A DNA stretch of 64,000 nt from the NCBI RefSeq assembly GCF_040412425.1, contig NC_089766.1, positions 20,289,058 through 20,353,057 of the forward strand. The letters run 5' to 3'. A program made the translations under genes and the position numbers. The stretch comes from Macrobrachium rosenbergii. Its lineage: Eukaryota > Arthropoda > Malacostraca > Decapoda > Palaemonidae. Shown here piece by piece: positions 48,319 to 60,083 of this stretch; positions within the stretch are counted from its first letter, which is position 1, and each line of letters starts with the position of its first letter. The notes below the pieces were generated by a model. That model searched no databases. It was not told where the DNA came from and was given only the letters and a program-made list of their open reading frames with translations.

Positions 48319-49201
48319 TAAAGGACATATATGCATTTCATAGCTCAATGCTTTAAGATGTTATTGTGGAAGGTTTGGAGTCAGAGCTGAAACTAGGGTG
48401 AGAGACTTGATGTATAAAATCTTTTGTATTCATTTAAAATAGTTTGATTCCTCAGCAATATTGGGGGTCAGGTGATCTACGGAGAGTTATGTATATTAAA
48501 TGAGTACGTGCGTTACTTTGATCTAGATTATGCACAAATCTGCCCTAAAAGTGAGTTTGATCGTTCATTAACGTGATAGAACTGCAGTTGTCCAGCCATA
48601 GCTTTGGGGTGGATCCAGGCTTTGAAAATCGGCAGATAAGGTAGAGTTTCAAATCTCTGTTTTTATGGGAGAAAATTGAACTTGTGATTTTTACCATGAC
48701 TTTCTGATCATTGTGAACTTTTGAACTGGTGTGGGGAGATTTAATATGAATATTCATACCTCTTTTATATTATTATTTGGTTTTGTTACGTTTGCCATAT
48801 CTTGGCTATGCATTTTACACTTTCCATTATTGTGTTTTTTTTTCATTATATTTCTGGGAGTTTTCTATTATGTTTAGAGCTTTTGACAGATGTCTGTGGA
48901 CATGTTGGAATAACATGTGGAATTGTGTAGACTGTTTTTTTTTACATAACTTTTATTTATTGATTTGTGAGTATGTGAGATTTTGGGGATTTCAGGCTAT
49001 TAGCCATAATGAGACTTCTTTAATAAATTGAAGTCCTCTTTTGCAGTTTAGAGTTTAGTTATCTGACTGATAATTCATTTATTATGCATTTTAATCTTTG
49101 CTTTGTTTTATTCATTTCTTGTTGGGTTATTTGAATAATAAACCTATTTTTTGTAGAAAGATTGTGTTTCTTTAAATAGTCCATTTAATTGCTTGAGAGA
49201 A

Positions 49202-49333
49202 TGAGTGAGGTCGAGGTGGATGAGCTTTTGGAAAACGATGAGAGAAAAGAGAGAGTCGATGAACGAGAGAGAGAGAGAGTTGAAGAGAGAAAAAAAATGC
49301 GAGTGTTTCCATGGGTGAAGTTTTTTCATTGAA
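49202..49333 (+). other. Short charged open frame, possible gag start
   Basis: The 43-codon frame begins MSEVEVDELLENDERKERVD and continues with an ER-rich run. This resembles the charged N-terminus of LTR-element gags, and AATAAA lies upstream near 49137. It may equally be a GA-rich chance frame. Confidence 0.2.
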
Positions 49334-49418
49334 AATGTCTTTTTCCTGAAGTAAGAAGGCTAGATCAATACCAGTACACTTTCAAAAAAAGTGTTGAATT
49401 GTTCTTGTAACAAACGGT

Positions 49419-49421
<3 letters not shown>

Positions 49422-49458
<37 letters not shown>

Positions 49459-49503
49459 TATAATATATATTTATATATATATATATATATATAAATATAT
49501 GTG

Positions 49504-49552
<49 letters not shown>
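49422..49552. repeat. (TA)n tract
   Basis: TA arrays directly flanking the palindrome on its left side; a shorter TA tract flanks the right side at 50389-50413. Confidence 0.9.
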
Positions 49553-49553
<1 letters not shown>

Positions 49554-49606
49554 GAATGAATGTTTTCCTGTAATACTACAGTGTAATAGGAATATAAGAA
49601 GGCCCA

Positions 49607-50346
49607 TAAAACACTATTTAAACGTTTGTAAACCATATATTTGATTTGTATAATTTCAGATTATCCTGTTCACTGGTAGAATATGGACAGGTGGAAAGTT
49701 ACAATGGTATATATAAAAAACATAAAGGTGTGACCAGTTTAGAAAATCCGATGTTATGGAGGTGGCATTTCTTAAGAAGGAGGAGAATGACCAAATTTAG
49801 TGGTTTTGGCCTCATTAGCTCCCATTGGAGCTGATGGATCTGGCGGTCTCGTTTCTTGGGTCATCTTCTTCAGGAGGGTTTGAGGATTCAAAAGGTGTCG
49901 ATGTCATCCGATTTCCAATGTCCTCCTGACAGGTTCATATTGTTGGTTTGATTGATGATAGCAGATTCCAGCATCCTTCTTTTGTACAGACAGCTACTTT
50001 TGAAAACCAACTCCGCCCCTGTCAGGAGGACATTGGAAATCGGATGACATTCACCTTTAATCCTCAAACCCTCCTGAAGAAGATGACCCAAGATTTTTGC
50101 GACCGCCAGATCCATCACCAAAAGGGAGCTAATGAGGCCAAAAACCACTAGGAATTTGGTCATTCTCCTCCTTCTTAAGAAATGCCACCTCCATAACATC
50201 GGAGGCCTAAGGGCCACACCTTTATGTTTTTACATGAAAAATATATACCATTGTAACTTTCCACCTGTCAAATCCATATTCTTCAAAGTGAACTTATTAC
50301 AGTTTTCTGTTGCCTGAAATATATGGTTTCAATAAAATAGTGTTTT
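49607..50346. mobile_element. Palindromic, Penelope-derived element
   Basis: Two arms of about 325 bp (49607-49931 and 50020-50346) are inverted repeats around an 88-bp loop. Examples are TGTCCTCCTGACA at 49919-49931 and its complement at 50020-50032, and the outer ACCATATATTT blocks. A minus-strand frame (49888-50217) crosses the loop and reads KRRMLESAIINQTNNMNLSG followed by GHWKSDD. This matches the tail that follows the GIY-YIG domain in Penelope-like proteins (RRxLES...NMNLSxGxW). Penelope copies are known for inverted, partly duplicated ends. Confidence 0.65.
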
Positions 50347-50381
50347 TGCTGTTTTTTTAGATATAAATAACTAATAAATAA

Positions 50382-50419
<38 letters not shown>

Positions 50420-50473
50420 AAATATTTATATATATATATATTTATATATAACTTTCTTTTTTTTTATATTGAT

Positions 50474-50507
50474 ATATATATATATATAGTGTGTGTGTGT
50501 GTGTGTA
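50474..50507. repeat. (TA)n(GT)n microsatellite
   Basis: A short TA run followed by GT repeats. Confidence 0.9.
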
Positions 50508-50689
50508 ATCTCTTACTGTCTCCATATGGGCCATGCCAAACTTAATTTATGGTATTTATAAAGCATATATGGATTGAATGACTCTTTCGTCAAGCACTTT
50601 TATTAGCTTGTTGTTCCTTTTAGCACAGATTGATTATTATACGTTGACTGTATACAGAGACTTGAAAATCAAATCAAATCAGGTTAAAC

Positions 50690-51270
50690 TCAATTGTTAA
50701 TGGACATCATATAATGATAAAGAAGAATTACTAAAGAGACACTTGTGAAATGTTTTAATATTGAATAACTGTGATACTGGGCAATTTTTTTCTCCTGCAG
50801 AACATATTTTAGTTTCAGCAAAGATAGATATGAAGAAAACAATGTATAGTTATCGCCCCAAAATTTTTTGAAGTCTGATATTACTCGCGAGTTTTGAGTA
50901 CCTCTTTGATGACCAAATCCGATAAAGTTCCTTTTGATGACAGAGTTTACTTGACAAATTGACTTTTGGAGTGAAGGCTGTCTACACAATCTCTTCGTTG
51001 AACAGAATGCCTCTTTCCACAGTTTTCTTTTACTGTTGTGGTTATGAAGACTGTTTGCTTTTCCTTTCATTCATCTCCTGTAGGACGAAAGACCCGTACT
51101 TCTACAAGGATTTCCTAAAGGATATCTTTTTACAGTGGAGAAGTTCGCACAAAAGTGATAGTAAGTTTGGTTGTGAGACGACAAGGGATTAAGGAGTCTT
51201 GATGGCGTTGTTTACTGCATCCTTGAATGAAATTCAGTTATGGTGACGATGTGTTCTTCCAGCGTCCTTT
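50690..51270 (+). repeat. Duplicated segment, copy B
   Basis: This is the paralogue of 690-1720 in the same orientation, without the hairpin-repeat insertion. It contains the exon-like segment at 51084-51160. Copy A shows the same start of that segment (ACGAAAGACC near 1193) but diverges and appears not to stay open. Confidence 0.6.
51084..51160 (+). CDS. Possible internal exon within duplicated segment
   Basis: A strong pyrimidine-rich acceptor (TTTCATTCATCTCCTGTAG) and a perfect donor (A|GTAAGT at 51161) enclose 77 nt. The frame starting after one nucleotide is fully open: TKDPYFYKDFLKDIFLQW, then RSSHKSD. Composition is protein-like. Its position in a duplicated segment means it may belong to a repeat or a duplicated gene. 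The family is not recognised. Confidence 0.4.
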
Positions 51271-51567
51271 GCTTGATGGGTGATGACGCTAATGATAATA
51301 ATTTTCTAACCTTAGAAATAACTTACACCGAAAGTAGTGCATCTTCCCTGACTTGTATTCAAACCTTTGCCTTCGGGATTAGGGCAGAGGTGAACAATCT
51401 ACTTATCTATTCTGTTATCGAGAGATATATTTTCTGTCGTATATATTTCTGTAGAATATAGCTTCTGTACTTAATGTAGAGTCTATATCGACCATCTCCG
51501 CCTTGATCGCTGATTACTGATTTTCCAGAACTTGGCTAATTATGATTGCTTTATTATAGTCTTTTTC

Positions 51568-51570
<3 letters not shown>

Positions 51571-51612
<42 letters not shown>
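51571..51612. repeat. (GA)n microsatellite
   Basis: A pure GA array. Confidence 0.95.
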
Positions 51613-51614
<2 letters not shown>

Positions 51615-52600
51615 CCTGCAGGCTTCGTCACTGGTTCGAAGTGCGTTAAAGAGAATTTTTCATACCTGGCAGCATCGCAGTTCCCTCTTGCACGAAAGTA
51701 CTTGACATACTTCTTCCGGATGTATTTCTTCCTGTCGCTGTTGAGAGTTCAAAAGTGCAGAAGAGGTCAGTGGAAGTTGAGGAATATTCGCCTTGCACAT
51801 TAATCTTTGCCAGAAAACTTTAAAGAAGCGATTCTAATAGGAAAAGGATACAAGTTTAAAACTTGCTGGGGTACTTTTTGTCAAGGAAGAACCATGACTA
51901 TCATTGCCCTAGTAGAGAGGAAAAAATACAGAACGAATTTTGACCAAACACCGATTCTTTTAAGAGCCTTTTTTTTTTAATACCATAACTTGAGATATTC
52001 ACTAATAAGTTAATACATTAGCTGCAGTGACATGAAGATCCAGGATCAGATGAGTTGAAGAAAATTATTTTATATTTTGTTTCATTTTGTTCTTGATGTT
52101 AACGTTACCTATATGTTCTAAGCAGTTATCTTTGCTTTATGAAAGCGATGTATAAAACCTCGTTGAAGATACCTATTCCTTTTTTAGGGAAGGCGATTAT
52201 TGTCAGCATCTATTTGTAGGCTATGCAGCCTATTGATAATGCTCACATCGCCTCTGGTACATTGGGAGGAGGGTTAAATGTATTCACTCTCTACTGATTG
52301 GAAAGATTAGGCGTCGACTTGCTACTTCTGTAGTCAACGGTTTGAACCTTCAAGGATGGCGATTATTGTTTTTATCTGTTTTCAGGTGCTACAGCCTGCA
52401 TATATGCAGAGATTGGATTTATATATGGATAGATAGATAGATAGATGAAAATTTCTCCTGATTTCTCAACAAAGAATGGTCTTGAAGATAATTACAGTAA
52501 TGAATTTCTGTATACTGCCCATGTCAATGAGAGGATATGAAAATAATGAGACTCAGTTATCATCAGGTGCTGACAACAGCCTCCTCCTTGAGGATTTAAG
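51615..52600. other. Non-coding stretch
   Basis: No feature is recognised apart from short frames; a TAGA tetranucleotide run lies near 52430-52446. Confidence 0.35.
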
Positions 52601-52605
52601 TCTTA

Positions 52606-52676
52606 TGTTCCCGAGTGGATTCAGCGTTTGCCTATTGTTTGGTGGTCGGTGGTTCAAATCCCCGGAGAGGAGGTTA
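52606..52676 (+). repeat. tRNA-like SINE head
   Basis: An A-box-like TGTTCCCGAGTGG (52606-52618) and an excellent B-box GGTTCAAATCC (52651-52661) have tRNA-like spacing. The flanks do not complete a cloverleaf, so it is read as a SINE head or tRNA pseudogene. Confidence 0.55.
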
Positions 52677-52852
52677 TTGTTGACATAAAATATAATTCTT
52701 CATTAATTATTGTGTTCGCTAAGAAGTGAATGACAAACAAAAATGTGATTAAAATTTTATCAAATATGTATCTAATAGACGAAAACGAAAATAAATCTTC
52801 GTTGTTGATAAAAGCAAGTAAAAAATGCACCGAATTTTCTTCGATGCAATCG

Positions 52853-53206
52853 TGTTTTCTGTACAGATTATAATGGTGTATGAAACTCTCAACCACGGCC
52901 CATGAAAATCTCAGCCGCGGCCGATGAAACTTTTAGCTATGGCCCGGTGGTGGCCTGTGTTGTTGGCACCTATAGCGGTGGCAGGCGCACGATCATGGTT
53001 AATTTTAACCTTAAATAAAATAAAAAAATACTGAGGCTAGATGGCTGCAATTTGGTATGTTTGATGATTGGAGGGTGGATGATCAACTTATCAATTTGCA
53101 GCCCTCTAGCCTCAGTAGTATTTAAGATCTGAAGGCGGACAGAAAAAGTGTGGACGGACAGAAAAAGCCATCTCTATAATTTTCTTTTACAGAAAACTAA
53201 AAATGC
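52853..53206 (-). repeat. Hairpin-containing interspersed repeat, copy 3
   Basis: This is the best-preserved copy, on the minus strand. Its inverted repeat pairs ACTGAGGCTAGATGGCTGCA (about 53031-53050) with TTGCAGCCCTCTAGCCTCAG (about 53097-53116), nearly perfect over about 28 bp. The head has the duplicated GGACAGAAAAAG blocks. The tail has the triplicate CC(A/G)CGGCC(C/G)ATGAAA-type blocks at 52893-52945. Confidence 0.8.
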
Positions 53207-53388
53207 AGAGAAAAGGGTTGCATTTTTTAGATGAAATTCCTTCACTAAAACAAAAGTTGCTGCAGTCGAGTTGAAATTGCGAAAAAAGCGGGAATTTGCA
53301 CACGCCTTAACAATGAGTTACATTACTTGCTCCAAAAGTTTTTCTCAAGCAGTTATAACGAGGGGGAAACTTCATCCAGCTTTTATAT

Positions 53389-53391
<3 letters not shown>

Positions 53392-53448
<57 letters not shown>
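53392..53448. repeat. (CT)n microsatellite
   Basis: A pure CT array. Confidence 0.95.
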
Positions 53449-53452
<4 letters not shown>

Positions 53453-53776
53453 GCTTTTGTTTTTCTTCTGATTAATCACAAAACATTTACCTTTACTTAA
53501 TTTCTATCAATATATTGAGAAATAGTTCACCTTCAAAATCTTCTCGAGGGACACATTAGATTCATGAATATTATTTATAAACGCTCAATTCGTGCTAAGT
53601 CCCTTCAGCGCAGATAGTTTTTTTAATATAAAAGTGAAAAAAGCAAAAAAAGCAGATTATATTTTTTCTTACAGTTAACCCCACAGTGTCTTCTAGTTTG
53701 CAAAAAACAAAAGAACCTCGTTTTCATTTTCCACAAGGTCAGTTGCGGAGTTTCGTCTTCCTGTTGTTGGTTGACA

Positions 53777-53779
<3 letters not shown>

Positions 53780-53840
<61 letters not shown>
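53780..53840. repeat. (GA)n microsatellite
   Basis: A pure GA array, about 330 bp from the complementary CT array, directly before a SINE. Confidence 0.95.
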
Positions 53841-53843
<3 letters not shown>

Positions 53844-53854
53844 CAAGACAAAGC

Positions 53855-54060
53855 AACCAAACGTGGCTGAGTGGTAGAGCATCGGACTTCCATTCCTGAG
53901 GTCCTAAGTCCGATCCTGGCCTACACCTACCACTCGATCCAGCTGTGAATGGGAACAGAATTAATATTCAGTCAAAGACGAGGCAAAAAGGGACTACGTT
54001 TCAGCGCCAGCGACCTTAGTACCTCTGATGCCAGGCAAAATATGCAGTACATCAATCCTA
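53855..54060 (+). repeat. tRNA-derived SINE
   Basis: An A-box GTGGCTGAGTGG (53863-53874) and a B-box-like AAGTCCGATCC (53906-53916) are followed by a body with CCAGCTGTGAATGGGAAC and GCGCCAGCGACC. It is a different family from 33552-33827. A (GA)n array lies immediately upstream. Confidence 0.7.
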
Positions 54061-54842
54061 ATAAATTATTCTGCTGTTCGGTAAGCACGTCACTCTACAA
54101 GATGATGTGACAATGACGTTTTCAATAGATGAAAACCAGAAAAGAAAGACAAGATATTCAACATTAATTGATTAACACATGTATTCATATACGTTACAGA
54201 TACAGACTGCTATATTTTATCATCAAGTATTATCTGGTCAATAAAATTGCAGGTCAGTCAGAGGTCTTCAAAATATAAGTAAATGATTTCTGGTCTTCAT
54301 CTCACCATTCACAGCTAACACCCCAACAACCCCCACAACCAACCAACCCTCCCACAACCTTTTTTTCTCTAGCAAGAAAATGTAAACCGATGATTAATGT
54401 AATGAACTGATACCAATCTCAAATTCAAGCTCTCGACATTCTTTTTTTTTATGGAAGAGGTTGAATCATATTCTGGGGCTCTCCTGCGGCAGTTTTCATT
54501 CCAGAGCAATCACTGCAGACACTTATTTAATAAATAAACCTTAACATCCGACTGTCTCTAGAGTTAAAAAAAAGTCATGTTCCAATTCGTGAATTTCTCA
54601 GTGATTGGCTTCATTCACGTTTAATTGGGTCGATTTCATTTGCCATGTGAAGAACCCTGAATATACGTAAAAATGGTTTAATTAATATGTAAATGAGACC
54701 CGAAGAATTATCACGGACGTCATGTGATACGGGAACACTGAGTTAGGGAAAGAGTTCCGCTGATTTATTACTGGAGAAATCATGAACAGAAAAAATTGAG
54801 GAACAACTTTCACAATCTTAGGAAAATGTCTCTTATACACCT

Positions 54843-54844
<2 letters not shown>

Positions 54845-54898
<54 letters not shown>
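54845..54898. repeat. (GA)n microsatellite
   Basis: A pure GA array. Confidence 0.95.
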
Positions 54899-54903
<5 letters not shown>

Positions 54904-55803
54904 TCCAATAACACCTATTGATAAGATTACCTTTAACGCTCCCTCAAACATTCAAGAACCGGATCCTCTGCCTCAAATGAACTGGAACCGGATCAGGCGT
55001 TCCTGGACGAGACTGATCCGATAAACACCCCAGGTAATAGGATTGCATCTATCTATCGTCGCGTAAATGTTGAAAGACTTGTTTCCAGAGTGTCAGTTAA
55101 AAATTTCACGTCCACGTTTGCTCACACTAATGTTGATGTGGACCTGTGTTCGCATGCTTGCTAAAAGTAGGTTCCCGGAGATTTTATATTAAATACCTAT
55201 ATGTTTTTGATGAAATAAATGAAAAAGTTAATGTGACAATAGTTATGAATCTGTCTTAAACTGTAGGAGCAAAATTACTGGAAGAAGTTATTTCGCCATG
55301 AATTGTGTAGTTAATTTCAAAATGTTTATTCATTTTTTTTGTACGATCAGAGTTTGAATCATTAATAATTTTTTTCTCATTTTAAATTTCTTGCCACATC
55401 CGATGGCCATAATTCATATCCTCTGCGCTTGAAGTTCGTGTTGCACCAAAGCCTTTCCTTCCGCCTTGGCCTTCCGACAATCTCATCGAAACATTGAAAA
55501 AAATTAATCGGGCAGTAGTGACGAACCATTCCAAATTAATGGAAAGCTAAAATGCAGTTGCTGAATGTATTTTGTTAAATAATTTTATTACCTCTTTAAA
55601 ACCTTTAAGTCCAGTGAGTGAATTCTCACGCTCTCCGACTTTAGCTACAAGGATATTGTAGCGTCAAAATTCTCTTATATATATATGACGGTAACAGAAA
55701 AAAAAGTAATATGAATCTTCGCCGCACGATTAAAGGGGATCGTTCAGAAGCCAAACGAGGTGAACGGTAAGAAAAGAGAAGCATCTGATTCCTTTATGCA
55801 AAT

Positions 55804-55807
<4 letters not shown>

Positions 55808-55865
<58 letters not shown>
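55808..55865. repeat. (GA)n microsatellite
   Basis: A pure GA array. Confidence 0.95.
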
Positions 55866-55868
<3 letters not shown>

Positions 55869-56394
55869 TAATACAAAATGGAAAACCAGAAAAGAAATTC
55901 TCTAGAAGCAATGATTCATCTGTTCAAGGCGGTGCGCGGAAGCGAGTCTTTATCTTTTTGCTTATTTATTGATCTATATTCCTAGAAGCTATATTTGTTT
56001 TACTATCTTATTTTATTCTTTCCTTATCACACAAAACGTTGGTCATGAAATTATAGAGAACGATAGCAATGATTTGAATATATTGTATTCAGCAACGCTA
56101 TGAAGGCAAGGCCTAATTACAAGGAAAGCCACATTTCCTTAACTGATGAATGGAAATTATAAAATTAATATGACCACCACATCACCCAGGACACATTTCC
56201 TACCACGGCTCTTCTCTCATTTCTCCTGAGGAAAAAAGAACTCAGCTAATCCCCTCGTGTCCCTTCGAGTACTTTCAGTCAGTCTTGAGTTCCCCACGCT
56301 TCAGGTGAACTTGAGTTACAAGACTTTACAAGCATCCAAGTTGCTTGTGTATTCATTCACTGCGTTCGTGGCATCTACTTTATTGCTTGCCGTG

Positions 56395-56472
56395 GGAAAT
56401 AGACGTCCGCCTGACATCAGGACCGAACCCAGGACATCTCACGTGAGACACAAGAGCGTTGCCGACCACATT
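56395..56472 (-). repeat. tRNA-like SINE head, minus strand
   Basis: Read on the minus strand, an A-box-like GGTCGGCAACGCTC (near 56455-56468) and a B-box GGGTTCGGTCC (56420-56430) have tRNA-like spacing. No intact cloverleaf is evident. Confidence 0.55.
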
Positions 56473-56812
56473 CATTCAGAGGGACAAGTCGAATTATATG
56501 CTATCACTTAAGTCACTGGTTGATTTGGAAGTTTGGTAGAAATCGTTGGTGTTAAGAGTTTAACCTGCCCAGGTAACTTTTCAAATCCAGGTTAAGCAGA
56601 TGAGTTCCAGATTCTTGCATACCTTTGTAGCACTTGAGAGACCCTATGTTCCACCCTGATGTGAGCTAGAAAGAGATTTTTACATTTATTTCGTTCTTGT
56701 GATCATCTCTGTTATTAAGAGTAATATAACTCCGTTTTCAGTCATTCATTTATGATAATCCTCCGGATTCTTTTTGCATTTTCCCAAAATTTACTTCTGA
56801 GTCATATTATGC

Positions 56813-57906
56813 TTTTTTTTTTATTTTTTTTTTTTTTTTTTTTTTTGTCTATCACAGTCATGCTATTCGACTGGGTGGTTTTTATCGTGTGGGGTTCCGG
56901 GTTGCATCCCGCCTCCTTAGGAGTCCATCACTTACCTCACTATGTGCACTGTTTCTAGTAGTACACTTTTCTGCATGAGTCCTGGAGCTACTTCGGCATC
57001 TAGTTTTTCCAGATTCCTTTTCAGGGATTTGGGATCGTGCCCAGTGTTCTTAAAATTATGGGTAGCCTACTGTACAATTTCCACTGGCATATTCCATACC
57101 CTTCTTATTTCGATTTTCAGGTCTTGATACTTACCAATTTTTCCTCTTTCTTTCTCACCTACTCTGGTGTCCCATGGTATTGCGACATCAATGAGTGATA
57201 CTTTCTTCTTGATTTTGTCAATCAACGTCACGTCTGGTCTATTGGCACGTATCACCCTATCTGTTCTGATACCATAGTCCCAGAGGATCTTTGCCTGATC
57301 GTTTTCTATTACTCCCTCAGGTTGGTATTCGTACCACTTATTACTGCAAGCTAGCTGGTGTTTCTTACACAGGCTCCAGTGGAGGGCTTTTGCTACTGAA
57401 TCATGCCTCTTTTTGTACCTGTTCTGTGCAAGCGCCGGGCATTCGCTTGCCGCCTTGTGGTTTATGGTCTCGTCTTTCATATTGCACTTCCTGCATATGG
57501 GTGAGATGCTATTTCTATCTATTGTTCTTTGAACATATCTGGTTCTTAGGGCCTGATCTTGTGCCGCTGTTAGCATTCCTTCTGTTTCCTTCTTGAGTTC
57601 TCTCCTCTGTAGCCATTGCCATGTTTCATCGCTGGCCAGTTCTTTTGTCTGTCTAATGTACTGTCCGTGCATTGGTTTGTTGTGCCATTCGTCTGTTCTG
57701 TTTTTCATTCTCCTGTCTCTGTATATTTCTGGGTCTTCGTATACTTTTATCAGTCCTTCCTTCCATGCACTCCTTAGCCACTCGTCTTCACTGGTTTTCA
57801 GATATTGCCCCAGTGCTCTGCTCTCGATGTTGAGGCAGTCCTCTATGCTTAGTAGCCCTCTCCCCTCTTCCTTTCGTGTTATGTTTAGCCTGTCTGTATT
57901 TGTTCT

Positions 57907-57907
<1 letters not shown>
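56813..57907 (-). pseudogene. RLE-type LINE 3' end with poly(A) tail
   Basis: The minus-strand frame is open from 57907 to a stop at 56932-56934, apart from one in-frame UAG at 57067-57069. It begins with RKEEGRGLLSIEDCLNIESR, a segment of the reverse-transcriptase thumb. A zinc-finger-like CRKCNMKDETINHKAASEC follows. A restriction-like endonuclease block RPDVTLID...VSLIDVAIPWD and the ending SLKRNLEKLDAEVAPGLMQK come last. This order suits R2/NeSL-type LINEs. The element ends in poly(A) (T-run at 56813-56847 on the plus strand). Its 5' end is cut off exactly at the (TTA)n array. Confidence 0.8.

Positions 57908-57970
<63 letters not shown>
57908..57970 (-). repeat. (AAT)n tail of LINE
   Basis: A (TTA)n array on the plus strand, read as the (AAT)n 3' tail of the LINE at 57971-58250. 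The same array-plus-body junction recurs at 63912. Confidence 0.85.
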
Positions 57971-57972
<2 letters not shown>

Positions 57973-58250
57973 TAGTAGATGAAACCTATTCATATGGAAT
58001 AAGCCCACAGGGGCCACTGACTTGAAATTCAAGCTTTCAAACAATATAGTGTTCATTAGGAAGAAGTAAGAAGAAGTAAAGGGAAATACAGAAAGAAGAG
58101 ATCTCACTTATTAAAAAAGAAAAAAAATGAATTAATGAATTAATAAATAGATAAAAATGTATTAAAATGCAAGGAGAAGAGCATTAGGGTAGTAATGCAA
58201 TGCATCTTCGCCTGAACTTCTGAAGTTCCAGTTGCACGACATTCTCATAT
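57971..58250 (-). mobile_element. 3' end of a second LINE family
   Basis: On the minus strand a coding tail NVVQLELQKFRRRCIALLP ends at a stop near 58186. A 3' untranslated region and GTAGATGAAACCTATTCATA (plus orientation) precede the (AAT)n tail. The LExFKxR ending is typical of jockey/CR1/I-type LINE proteins. The copy is 5'-truncated at about 58250. Its tail abuts the RLE-type LINE. Confidence 0.7.
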
Positions 58251-58254
58251 AGAC

Positions 58255-58529
58255 AGATTTCTCTAAAAGGTAAATCAGTAAGTTCCCAAGACAAACATGC
58301 TTTATCAGACTAAATAATATCCCAATCCTTCACTGGCCCCATGAATTTTTCCAAGAGAGAGATGAGAAACTCAGAATTTTAGGAAACCCTGACATGCGTC
58401 CAGGCTGGACGAATAAATGAATGGTCCAACCTGTTTTTTCATAACGGTCCAAATATGTTTTGCAAAATCTAAGTGGTGAATGTGCCTCTGGTTGTTATTC
58501 GACAGTTACAGTTGTAGTTACTTCCGAGT

Positions 58530-58600
<71 letters not shown>

Positions 58601-59740
58601 ACGTGGGTGATCCGTTAAAACGTATTCCTTCATAATGTCTCAGGGGTAGTTTCTATCTCCCTCTCTTTTAGTAGCTGCCTTGGATCAGCTTCATGAAATC
58701 CGATTCATGAATAATGATTTACGTGTATCATGGTAACAGACTTCGCGTCTGTTTGATGAAATCCGATTGCCCAGTCACTCACTAATTCTCCATTGATTAA
58801 TGCAGAGAGTCTTATCAGCAGCGCAGAGCCTCGTCCTGGTTTTATCGGTGCATCCATCCCGCAGTGTCCATTAGTCCAGTCGGTAAAGACACGTTTTAAA
58901 CAAATGGTTTTGTGACTTTAGAGATTTCGAGTTTTGTCGGCATTTTTACATAGCCCTCCTATCTCGTTGGTTATTTTTATTGCTTCCAGGGACGAATGAG
59001 ATGCATAAATCAAAAGTTTTTGCATTATTATTGTCATTATTGTTACACAACTAATGACATTATTAATGTAACAGTAATGATAATAACAATGGAAAATTAT
59101 TTATCTTATGCATCTTATTCGTCTCCGGAAGAAATTAAAACAGCCGAAGACATTAGAGGGTTGTAAAAATGCCCATTAACATCACACTAGGTATGACTTT
59201 TATACAATTTTTTTCACACGTCAGTCATAAGGAAAGTCCACAAATTGTACAATCACAATTGTTGTCTATAAACCTTAACTCAATCAGGTATCGCGATTTA
59301 GTTAGCCCTGACGAGAAATTGCTTGCCATATTTAAATGATTTTTCTCTAAATTTCACGTGGACATTGATTCAATGATAAGTCCTTCCATGTAGTTAGATT
59401 GAATCAGCTGTTAGGATGACATTGCTTGCAATAACAATTTTGTGTGAATTTTAGTACATTTTGCGTTAATAGAAAAGTGCTCTATTACAAAATCTAGTAT
59501 CTCAATGCGACAGAAAAATCTAGAGCCTTAGCAAAAGCATTTCACAGAACGGTGTTATATTTCTTGGACGCACCACAAAAGGCATCTACAATTCTTTTAC
59601 CTTTTGATTTACGAAGCTATAAATAAAGGCTCTTGCTGAAATAAATAAAGGAGAGGACGTGCAGCCAAAAGGAAAGTGTGGTATTCCTGAAAAGGGCTGA
59701 GTCAGCAGAAAAATATTTTGTTTATTTCTCCGTGGTCTGT
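58255..59740. other. Unique non-coding stretch
   Basis: It contains (GA)n at 58532-58594 and otherwise high-complexity sequence with no recognised coding motif. It may be intron 3' of the exon at 59749-59848. Confidence 0.35.
58532..58594. repeat. (GA)n microsatellite
   Basis: A pure GA array. Confidence 0.95.
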
Positions 59741-59748
59741 CACCTTAC

Positions 59749-59848
59749 CTGATCGATGATACTGGTCCCGGAGGCTGAAGGAATCTCGGAAATAATTTGT
59801 GGAAAGGTTTCGACCAGACTCACAGTGCTACAATTTCCTCTTCTCTGT
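59749..59848 (-). CDS. Candidate internal exon of an unrecognised host gene
   Basis: On the minus strand an acceptor (TTTTAAATGTTTCAG) and a textbook donor (CAG|GTAAGG) enclose 100 nt. One frame is open throughout, from phase 2 to phase 0, for 33 codons: QRRGNCSTVSLVETFPQII, then SEIPSASGTSIIDQ. Composition is not repeat-derived. No adjoining exon could be fixed within the window, and the family is not recognised. Confidence 0.5.
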
Positions 59849-59920
59849 CTGAAACATTTAAAACTGCTTCTGTAGCCTGTATGGTTATTCTCTTCTAAGA
59901 TTGTACACAAGGAACAAGCT

Positions 59921-59943
59921 TAAAAAAAAAAAAAAAAAAAAAA
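59921..59943. repeat. Poly(A) run
   Basis: A 23-bp A run with no element body recognised beside it. Confidence 0.8.
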
Positions 59944-60003
59944 ACATAATGAACTGGTAAAATTATTGTGTTCTTAAACTATTCAGAGAACTATTTCGTA
60001 AAT

Positions 60004-60011
60004 TCTCTCTC

Positions 60012-60082
<71 letters not shown>
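60004..60082. repeat. (CT)n microsatellite
   Basis: A long CT array with a CTGTCTGT interruption near its start. Confidence 0.95.

Positions 60083-60083
<1 letters not shown>

Larger units (their letters stand above)
54060..56390. other. Non-coding stretch with two GA arrays
   Basis: It holds GA arrays at 54845-54898 and 55808-55865. A short ATG frame at 55711 (MNLRRTIKGDRSEAKRGE) ends at a donor-like GTAAGA (55767), which is too weak to call a gene. Confidence 0.35.

Noticed and set aside
52606..52676. Functional tRNA gene
   Set aside because: A- and B-boxes are present but acceptor-stem pairing is not evident; the same holds at 33552, 53855 and 56395, so these are called SINE heads.
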